The notes beneath the pieces are model-generated. The model ran no database searches, was not told the DNA's origin, and was given only the letters and a program-made list of their open reading frames with translations. 8,014 nucleotides of DNA from an uncultured Veillonella sp. Its GTDB lineage: Bacteria > Bacillota_C > Negativicutes > Veillonellales > Veillonellaceae. Position 1 is the stretch's first letter; each line of letters opens with the position of its first letter. The stretch is taken from the NCBI GenBank assembly GCA_900765235.1, contig CAAFRK010000012.1:1-8014 (forward strand), written 5' to 3'. Both the position numbers and the translations under genes were made by a program. Positions 1-5,420 of the stretch are shown here, in pieces.

Positions 1-407
1 GAGAAGAATTATTAACCACAACGCGCTTATACCCTAAAGCTGTATTACCGTTGATTAAAGAAGATTTAATTAGAGGTATGGTTCATATTACGGGCGGCGG
101 TTTCTATGAAAATATTCCTCGCGTCTTACCTACGGGAGTAACGGCAGAGATCGATTGTGATACATGGCCTCGCCTTCCAGTTTTTGAAAAGCTACAAGAA
201 TGGGGCAATGTAGATTGGCATGAAATGTACCGTACTTTTAACATGGGCATTGGCATGATCCTCATAGTGGACGCTGCGGATGTGGATCGAGTAAAGGCAA
301 ATCTTGAAAGTCGTAATGAAGCGGTATATGAAATTGGTCATATCGTTAAAGGCGAAGGACCAGTTGTTGTAAAAGGGGCGGTATTTAATGACCAGTTCCG
401 TAGTTAA
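1..407 (+). CDS. purM: Phosphoribosylformylglycinamidine cyclo-ligase (AIR synthetase), 3' part
   Basis: This is the C-terminal part (about 134 residues) of PurM, read from the codon at position 3 to the TAA at 405-407; the start lies outside the window. PurM uses ATP to close the ring of FGAM to give aminoimidazole ribonucleotide in cytosolic purine synthesis. The family signature MVHITGGG, followed by ENIPRVLP, is clear at about 78-125, and the tail VYEIGHIVKGEG matches the usual C-terminus of AIR synthetases. The frame is open to the left edge with no stop, so this is truncation by the window and not a broken gene. A TTG at 51 is internal and not a start. The last 20 nt overlap purN in another frame, which points to co-transcription and probably translational coupling. 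Confidence 0.95.
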   Translation, partial: EELLTTTRLYPKAVLPLIKEDLIRGMVHITGGGFYENIPRVLPTGVTAEIDCDTWPRLPVFEKLQEWGNVDWHEMYRTFNMGIGMILIVDAADVDRVKANLESRNEAVYEIGHIVKGEGPVVVKGAVFNDQFRS

Positions 408-1011
408 AAAACGTCTAGCTCTATTCGCAAGCGGTAGAGGCTCCAATGGGGAAGCCCTCTATAAAGCCATGCAAGAAGGATATATTAATGGTGAGTTTGT
501 AGTTATCATTACAGATCACGGTGATGCAGGGATTGTTGAACGTTCTAAACCTTGGAATATCCCACTCATTGTCATCGAGCGTAGCGACTATGATTCTAAA
601 GCTAGCTTTGAACAAGCCCAGTTAGATGCGTTAGAGCCCTATAAGATAGATGGTATCGTTTTGGCTGGATATATGCGCATTGTAGGGGCTCCATTGATTG
701 AGCACTATGAGCATAGAATTTTAAATATCCATCCTGCCTTGTTGCCATCCTTTCCGGGACTACATGGACATCAACAAGCTATTGATGCGGGCGTAAAGGT
801 AACCGGTTGTACGGTACACTTTGTTGATGCCGGAATGGATACAGGACCTATCATTATGCAGAATACGGTTCCTTTATTACCGGAGGATACAGAGGATACT
901 CTGAGTGATAGATTATTGCCTATTGAACATAAAACATATAAAGAGGTATTACGACTATTTTGTGAGGATAAGCTCACTATAAAAGGTCGTGTTGTATATA
1001 TTGAAGATTGA
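388..1011 (+). CDS. purN: Phosphoribosylglycinamide formyltransferase (GAR transformylase)
   Basis: PurN transfers a formyl group from 10-formyltetrahydrofolate to GAR, giving FGAR, in the cytosol. The 207 residues are close to the usual length of about 190-215. Visible motifs are the phosphate-binding loop ASGRGSN (14-20), AGYMRI (93-98), and the catalytic block around NIHPALLPSFPGLHG (113-127), with Asn113 and His115. The block VTGCTVHFVDAGMDTGPI (138-155) contains Asp151. These three residues correspond to the Asn/His/Asp catalytic set of the family. The ATG at 388 has an AAGGGG Shine-Dalgarno (373-378) with a 9-nt gap. The start lies inside the end of purM, a 20-nt out-of-frame overlap. 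The usual SN after the second strand is TD here (42-43), which is not known to be catalytic. It is part of the purine operon. Confidence 0.96.
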   Translation: MTSSVVKKRLALFASGRGSNGEALYKAMQEGYINGEFVVIITDHGDAGIVERSKPWNIPLIVIERSDYDSKASFEQAQLDALEPYKIDGIVLAGYMRIVGAPLIEHYEHRILNIHPALLPSFPGLHGHQQAIDAGVKVTGCTVHFVDAGMDTGPIIMQNTVPLLPEDTEDTLSDRLLPIEHKTYKEVLRLFCEDKLTIKGRVVYIED

Positions 1012-1035
1012 TGTGTAAGCAAAGGAAGACGTTAG

Positions 1036-2565
1036 ATGATTAAAAATGCATTACTTAGTGTTTCTGATAAAACAGGTATTGTAGACTTTGCGAAAGGTTT
1101 AGTTGATTTAGGGGTAACCATTTATTCCACAGGTGGGACCCTTAAAGCCATAACCGAAGCAGGTATTCCGGCAAAATCGGTAGAGTCTTTGACTGATTTT
1201 CCTGAAATGATGGATGGCCGCGTAAAGACATTACATCCTAAGGTGCATGGTGGTATTTTGGCGATCCGTGATAATGCGGAGCATCAACAAGCTATGGCAG
1301 AACATGGTATTGAACCAATCGACCTTGTTGTAGTCAATCTTTACCCGTTCCGCGAAACCATTGCAAAACCTAATGTATCCTTAGAAGAGGCCATCGAAAA
1401 TATCGATATTGGTGGTCCTACGATGGTTCGTTCTGCAGCAAAGAATCATGCCTTTGTGGGTATCGTAGTAAATCCAAATCATTACGATGAAATCTTAGAG
1501 ATGCTCAAGGATCAAGGTGAATTGACTAAGGAATATCGCTTTGGACTTGCCAAAGAAGCCTTTGCTCATACGGCGGCTTACGATGTGGCCATCGCTAATT
1601 ATATGAGTGGAATCTTGAATGAAGGCCCTACACCTCCAGAATATTTGAGTGCTTATGAGAAGGTAACAGATCTTAGATATGGGGAAAATCCGCATCAACA
1701 AGCCGCATTCTATAAAGAAATTGGTACAGCTCATGGCATGGGGGCCTTGAAACAATTACATGGCAAAGAGCTTTCCTATAATAATATTGTAGACATGGAA
1801 GCGGCATGGAATATGGTATGGGAGTTTACTGAGCCAGCTGCATGCATCATTAAGCATACGAACCCATGTGGTGCCGCTACTGCAGCTACATTACATGATG
1901 CCTATGTAAATGCTTACGAAGCTGATTCCGTATCCGCCTTTGGTGGCATCGTAGCCTTAAACCGTGAAGTAGATGCAAGTACAGCGGAGGAAATGAGCAA
2001 AATTTTCTTAGAAGTTATTATGGCACCTGCTTTCACAAAAGAAGCATTAGAAATCCTTGAAGCTAAGAAGAATATTCGCCTCATTGAACTATCTAAGCCG
2101 GAATCTGGCCAAGTGACAGTGAAAAAGGTGTCTGGTGGTTTATTAGTGCAAACAGAAGACGATATCCTAGAAGACCGCGCCAATTATAAAGTTGTTACGA
2201 AGGTACAACCAACAGAGGAACAATGGAAAGCTCTTGAATTTGCATGGAAACTCGTAAAACATGTAAAATCCAATGCGATTTTGATTTCTAATGAAAAGCG
2301 TACTCTTGGAGTTGGGGCCGGTCAAATGAATCGCGTAGGTTCTGCAAAAATTGCTCTTGAACAAGCCGGGGAAGCCGCTAAAGGTGCTGTATTAGCATCC
2401 GATGCATTCTTCCCATTTGGCGATACCGTAGAAACAGCGGCAAAGCATGGCATTGCAGCTATTATTCAACCAGGTGGCTCTATTCGCGACGAAGAGTCCA
2501 TCAAAGCGGCTGATGAAGCGGGCATCGCTATGGTATTTACAAATATTCGTCACTTTAAACATTAA
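1036..2565 (+). CDS. purH: Bifunctional AICAR transformylase / IMP cyclohydrolase
   Basis: PurH performs the last two steps to IMP: formylation of AICAR with 10-formyltetrahydrofolate, then ring closure of FAICAR. The 509 residues match the family (about 510-530). The N-terminal MGS-like cyclohydrolase domain (about 1-145) shows [10 protein letters not shown] (6-15), STGGT (31-35), [14 protein letters not shown] (60-73) and [15 protein letters not shown] (123-137). The C-terminal transformylase domain shows RYGENPHQ (214-221), KELSYNN (244-250), the catalytic Lys273-His274 pair in IIKHTNPCG (271-279), [10 protein letters not shown] (300-309) and [10 protein letters not shown] near the end, finishing in the typical RHFKH. 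The start has AAAGGAAG upstream (1021-1028). It follows purN by 24 nt, so it is in the same transcript. All key motifs are intact. Confidence 0.98.
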   Translation: MIKNALLSVSDKTGIVDFAKGLVDLGVTIYSTGGTLKAITEAGIPAKSVESLTDFPEMMDGRVKTLHPKVHGGILAIRDNAEHQQAMAEHGIEPIDLVVVNLYPFRETIAKPNVSLEEAIENIDIGGPTMVRSAAKNHAFVGIVVNPNHYDEILEMLKDQGELTKEYRFGLAKEAFAHTAAYDVAIANYMSGILNEGPTPPEYLSAYEKVTDLRYGENPHQQAAFYKEIGTAHGMGALKQLHGKELSYNNIVDMEAAWNMVWEFTEPAACIIKHTNPCGAATAATLHDAYVNAYEADSVSAFGGIVALNREVDASTAEEMSKIFLEVIMAPAFTKEALEILEAKKNIRLIELSKPESGQVTVKKVSGGLLVQTEDDILEDRANYKVVTKVQPTEEQWKALEFAWKLVKHVKSNAILISNEKRTLGVGAGQMNRVGSAKIALEQAGEAAKGAVLASDAFFPFGDTVETAAKHGIAAIIQPGGSIRDEESIKAADEAGIAMVFTNIRHFKH

Positions 2566-2712
2566 CTAGTTAAGAATTTTTAGCGGATTGTTAAGCACTA
2601 TTAGGGCAAAATATCTATTGAACGGTCACAACAATTATTGATGTTTGGAGTGCCCTGTTATGTGTTTATATTATTATGGATTTGATGGCGTTTAGGCGCC
2701 GATGGAGGACTT
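2566..2712 (+). other. purH-purD spacer with weak secondary structure
   Basis: This 147-nt gap is long for an otherwise tight operon. It opens with the palindrome TTAACTAGTTAA (2562-2573, overlapping the purH stop) followed by GAATTTTT, which is too weak to call a terminator. AGGGCA (2603-2608) can pair with TGCCCT (2651-2656) around a 42-nt loop. A mini-ORF of 11 codons (2660-2695) has GGAG at 2647-2650. The stretch TGATGGCGTTTAGGC (2683-2697) is nearly repeated in the menF leader. A weak promoter-like pair (TTGTTA at 2589, TATCTA at 2612, 17-nt spacer) is possible. I recognise no known riboswitch: no ZTP or purine aptamer signature was seen. It may be an internal regulatory or processing region. 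Confidence 0.4.
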
Positions 2713-3975
2713 ATGAAAGTATGTGTAATCGGTAGCGGCGGCCGTGAACATGCATTGGCGTGGCGATTGTCCATCAGCCCTAGCGTAACAAAGGTATATG
2801 CTATTCCTGGCAGCGCGGCTATGTTAGATTGTGCAGAGCTAGTTGGCATCGATTGGCAACAAAGCGATCATTTAATTAGCTTTTTGAAAGATAATCAAGT
2901 TGATTTAGTTGTTGTTGGGCCTGAGGCTCCTTTAGTAGCGGGCTTAGCAGATGTACTTAATAAGGCGGGAATTCCAGTTTTTGGCCCATCTAAAGCAGCC
3001 GCTCAACTAGAGGGATCAAAGGTATTTGCTAAAGACCTCATGAAAAAATACAACATTCCCACTGCTGCGTATGGTGTATTCCACAAGGTAGATGAAGCAA
3101 AAGCTTTTATTGCTCAAACAGGAGCTCCTATCGTTGTTAAAGCTGACGGCTTGGCGGCAGGGAAGGGCGTTGTAGTAGCCATGACCATCGATGAAGCGAA
3201 TGTAGCCGTAGAAGATATGCTCAGCGGTAATCGATTCGGTGACGCAGGCAGCACCGTTGTTATTGAAGAGTTTATGGAAGGCGAAGAGGCTAGTTTATTA
3301 GCCTTTGTAGATGGCAAGACCGTAGTTCCTATGATTGCCTCTCAAGATCATAAACGCATCTTTGATGGTGATAAAGGGCCTAATACAGGTGGCATGGGGA
3401 CCTATGCACCGGCCCCCGTTCTTACAGATGCATTGCGGGACGCAGCGATGAAAACCATCTTAGAACCTATGGTAGCGGCTATGGAAAAAGAAGGCATGCC
3501 GTATGTAGGCTGCCTTTACGCGGGGCTTATGATTACTGACGAAGGTCCTAAGGTGGTAGAATTCAATGCGCGCTTTGGTGATCCTGAAACACAAGTTGTA
3601 TTGCCGCTACTCGATAGTGATTTAGGTGAGATTATGATGGCCTGTGCTAAGGGCACATTAACCTCTAATATGGTGAAATGGAAAGACTCCTCAGCGGCTT
3701 GCGTTATCCTTGCTTCTAAGGGCTATCCTGAAACTTCATCTAAGGGCGATGTCATCAGTGGGGATATTAAACAATATGACACAACCATTGTATTCCACTC
3801 TGGTACAAAGCTTGTTGGTGAAAATTATGTCACTAATGGCGGTCGTGTGCTTGGTGTTGTCGGACTTGGCAAAGACCTTAGAACGGCACTTGATAGAGCC
3901 TATGAACGTATAGAGCATATCGACTTTGAAGGCATGCAATATCGTACAGATATTGGGGCTAAGGCTTTTAAATAA
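2713..3975 (+). CDS. purD: Phosphoribosylamine-glycine ligase (GAR synthetase)
   Basis: PurD joins phosphoribosylamine and glycine using ATP to give GAR, the substrate of PurN. It is an ATP-grasp enzyme of usual length (420 residues). The N-terminal domain begins IGSGGREHALAW (6-17) and has VVGPEAPLVAG (67-77). The ATP-grasp core shows GPSKAAAQLEGSK (91-103), VVKADGLAAGKGV (141-153), and the signature HKRIFDGDKGPNTGGMGTY (213-231). The metal-binding region is VVEFNARFGDPETQ (281-294), with the Glu and Asn ligands. GGAGG (2704-2708) lies only 4 nt before the ATG, a short spacing, but the canonical N-terminus fixes this start. It is the last gene of the purine block, followed 24 nt downstream by a strong terminator. 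Confidence 0.98.
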   Translation: MKVCVIGSGGREHALAWRLSISPSVTKVYAIPGSAAMLDCAELVGIDWQQSDHLISFLKDNQVDLVVVGPEAPLVAGLADVLNKAGIPVFGPSKAAAQLEGSKVFAKDLMKKYNIPTAAYGVFHKVDEAKAFIAQTGAPIVVKADGLAAGKGVVVAMTIDEANVAVEDMLSGNRFGDAGSTVVIEEFMEGEEASLLAFVDGKTVVPMIASQDHKRIFDGDKGPNTGGMGTYAPAPVLTDALRDAAMKTILEPMVAAMEKEGMPYVGCLYAGLMITDEGPKVVEFNARFGDPETQVVLPLLDSDLGEIMMACAKGTLTSNMVKWKDSSAACVILASKGYPETSSKGDVISGDIKQYDTTIVFHSGTKLVGENYVTNGGRVLGVVGLGKDLRTALDRAYERIEHIDFEGMQYRTDIGAKAFK

Positions 3976-3999
3976 AGTAACAACATTTTGAATATAATG

Positions 4000-4048
4000 A
4001 AAACCTCTACATTCATGCACGACGCATGCGGTGTAGAGGTTTTATTTT
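4000..4048 (+). terminator. Intrinsic terminator of the purine operon
   Basis: AAAACCTCTACA (4000-4011) pairs perfectly over 12 bp with TGTAGAGGTTTT (4032-4043). A second inner stem, CATGC (4014-4018) with GCATG (4024-4028), closes a 5-nt loop. The T-rich run continues as TTTTATTTT to 4048. It lies 24 nt after the purD stop. The A-run on the 5' side means it could also stop transcription coming from the other direction. Confidence 0.92.
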
Positions 4049-4069
4049 CTACCTTTTAACTGTTACCTA

Positions 4070-4078
4070 TGATATAAT
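4070..4078 (+). promoter_or_regulatory. Extended -10 promoter for the men operon
   Basis: TGATATAAT gives a perfect TATAAT (4073-4078) preceded by the TG of an extended -10 element. It sits between the purD terminator and the menF leader. No good -35 is visible: the 17-nt-spaced position 4050-4055 reads TACCTT, which fits an extended -10 promoter that needs little -35 contact. Transcription would start near 4084-4086. Confidence 0.65.
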
Positions 4079-4084
4079 AAATTA

Positions 4085-4198
4085 GATATAAAGAGGGCCC
4101 ATCGACGTGTGATGGCGTTAGGCTCATCTCAAAAATTTGGAAACTTATTGATGACGCCTGACGTGTAGAAGTAAATCTTCTACACGTTAGGTGTTTTT
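4085..4198 (+). promoter_or_regulatory. Structured menF leader: candidate riboswitch or attenuator
   Basis: The transcribed leader holds several competing pairings. A 5' hairpin can form from GGGCC (4095-4099) with GGCTC (4121-4125), enclosing CATC (4100-4103) with GATG (4111-4114). An anti-terminator can form from CGTTAGGC-TCATC (4116-4128) with GATGA-c-GCCTGACG (4150-4163): 13 bp with one bulged C and one G-U. A pseudoknot can form from GGCGTTA (4114-4120) with TGACGCC (4152-4158). The last two both occupy part of the terminator 5' arm (4155-4171), so terminator formation would be mutually exclusive with them. This is the usual logic of a transcriptional riboswitch. The ligand is unknown. 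The halves GATGGCGTT and TGATGACGCCT recall the fluoride crcB motif, but its standard P1 is absent. Structure was derived by hand. Confidence 0.6.
4155..4198 (+). terminator. Leader terminator upstream of menF
   Basis: The 17-nt arm at 4155-4171 (CGCCTGACGTGTAGAAG) pairs along its full length with 4177-4193 (CTTCTACACGTTAGGTG), with two G-U pairs, around the 5-nt loop TAAAT. Five T follow (4194-4198). It lies after the men promoter and 39 nt before menF, so it should act as a conditional terminator. If the promoter at 4070 were not used, it could be only a second, back-up terminator for the purine operon. Confidence 0.9.
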
Positions 4199-4237
4199 AC
4201 TATAGTCTATTTTATTTCTTAATAGCGATATACAACT

Positions 4238-5380
4238 ATGATATATAATAAAGAACCGTTAGAACTGAATAGTCCGGTAGCCTTTTGGCTGAATTTTCCA
4301 AACGAAGAACGCGTATTTTGGGTGGATCGTCAAAGTGACCGCATCGTTGTAGGCGCTAAACGTTTGGCGACGGTCAAAGATGATGAAGATCGCCATAATT
4401 ACGCTTACGTGTTTTATGGAGATACTTTTTTTGAGAACTCTAAGGACCCTAAATGGGCTGGCATGGGTCATGAAATGATTGCTTTCACCCATTACTACAT
4501 CGTAGAAAATGGGGAGTCTTTCTACTTGCACGCTGGTGAAAGCGTTCCTATTACGGATTTCGAGGTGCCTCGAGTTCGCCATAACTACAAGGAAACCAGT
4601 GATGATAAGGCGGCTTGGGATAGTTTGATGAACGCTATCGCTGATGGTATTAGTAGTGGTGAAATGACGAAGGTCGTTTCTTCTCGAGAGGTACAGTTTA
4701 CTAGTGAAACACCATACAATGTGGCAAGTATTTTAGCAAATTTAGTAGATAATAATCCAAATTGCTTTATCTTTGGTTACGAAAAGGATGGACGCACCTT
4801 TGTGGGTGCATCGCCAGAGATTCTAGTTCGCCATCGAGGTAGTGAAATTCTCAGCTATGCCTTGGCGGGGACAGCGCCTAAACATGGACCAAATGCGTGG
4901 ACTAAGGAACAACTGTTAACAGATAAGAAAAATCTCTTTGAACATAATATCGTCCGTGACCGTATTGTGGATATCATGAAATCTATTACTCCGGAGGTTA
5001 TAATAGGTGAAACGGGTATCATGGAGCTGGCGCATCTCTATCATTTGCGCACCATTATTACTGCAAAGGATAGCACAAAATCCCTCGTGGAATGGGCAAA
5101 GTTGCTCCATCCTACACCGGCTCTCGGTGGTGAACCACGAGAAAAGGCGTTGGCATTGCTACAAAAGTACGAAGCTCATGAGCGCGGCATGTATGCAGCA
5201 CCTTTTGGCTTTATGAAAGATATGGGGGACGGCATTGTCATCGTTGCTATTCGATCTGCCCTCATTATGGATAATATTCTTTATGCCTATGCAGGATGTG
5301 GCGTCGTAGCCGATTCTGATGCGGATGAAGAGTACGCAGAAACTAATAATAAAATGCGCACCATTTTGGATGCGTTATAA
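4238..5380 (+). CDS. menF: Isochorismate synthase, menaquinone pathway
   Basis: It converts chorismate to isochorismate, the entry step of menaquinone synthesis. The 380 residues are near EntC/DhbC length and shorter than E. coli MenF (about 430). The chorismate-binding domain (about 120-380) shows GEMTKVVSSREV (141-152) with the likely catalytic base Lys145, and VGASPEIL (189-196) with the likely acid Glu194. It also has LAGTAPK (209-215), LLTDKKNLFEH (226-236) with metal ligand Glu235, HPTPALGGEP (291-300), RGMYAAPFG (316-324), and EEYAETNNK (364-372) with metal ligands Glu365 and Glu368. Roles are assigned by family analogy. Anthranilate synthase or PabB are alternatives by fold, but menD next door settles the call. 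The ATG at 4238 has no clear Shine-Dalgarno; an in-frame TAG at 4223 rules out an upstream start. Confidence 0.93.
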   Translation: MIYNKEPLELNSPVAFWLNFPNEERVFWVDRQSDRIVVGAKRLATVKDDEDRHNYAYVFYGDTFFENSKDPKWAGMGHEMIAFTHYYIVENGESFYLHAGESVPITDFEVPRVRHNYKETSDDKAAWDSLMNAIADGISSGEMTKVVSSREVQFTSETPYNVASILANLVDNNPNCFIFGYEKDGRTFVGASPEILVRHRGSEILSYALAGTAPKHGPNAWTKEQLLTDKKNLFEHNIVRDRIVDIMKSITPEVIIGETGIMELAHLYHLRTIITAKDSTKSLVEWAKLLHPTPALGGEPREKALALLQKYEAHERGMYAAPFGFMKDMGDGIVIVAIRSALIMDNILYAYAGCGVVADSDADEEYAETNNKMRTILDAL

Positions 5381-5408
5381 TAAATTTCCAAACCCTTAGA
5401 AGTTGTTG

Positions 5409-5414
5409 AAAGGG
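5409..5414 (+). promoter_or_regulatory. Ribosome binding site deciding the menD start
   Basis: AAAGGG ends 6 nt before the ATG at 5421, an ideal spacing. It favours that ATG over the in-frame TTG at 5403, which has no such site. The site can pair with CCCTT at 5393-5397 in a small hairpin. Confidence 0.75.
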
Positions 5415-5420
5415 AATATA

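Noticed and set aside
51..407. Independent 118-residue gene starting with TTG at 51
   Set aside because: The frame is open to the left edge and the upstream codons continue the PurM sequence, so this is the 3' part of purM.
2562..2582. Terminator after purH (TTAACTAGTTAA followed by GAATTTTT)
   Set aside because: The palindrome would form at most 4 bp of A-T pairs around a 4-nt loop, too weak to terminate.
2589..2617. Promoter for purD (TTGTTA, 17 nt, TATCTA)
   Set aside because: Each hexamer matches consensus at only about four of six positions, and such pairs are common in AT-rich DNA. Not strong enough to list as a feature.
2566..2712. ZTP or purine riboswitch between purH and purD
   Set aside because: I looked for the conserved blocks of both classes as I know them and saw none.
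4259..4582. Minus-strand open frames opposite the genes, such as this 107-codon one
   Set aside because: They lie wholly opposite well-supported genes, show no recognisable motif, and are expected as shadows of + strand coding.
4238..5380. Anthranilate synthase component I or PabB
   Set aside because: Same fold, but the length, the isochorismate-synthase-like LAGTAPK block and the adjacent menD and menH support MenF.
5403..5420. TTG at 5403 as the menD start
   Set aside because: It lacks an upstream Shine-Dalgarno, and the site AAAGGG would fall inside the gene. The ATG at 5421 has ideal spacing and gives the usual MenD N-terminus.
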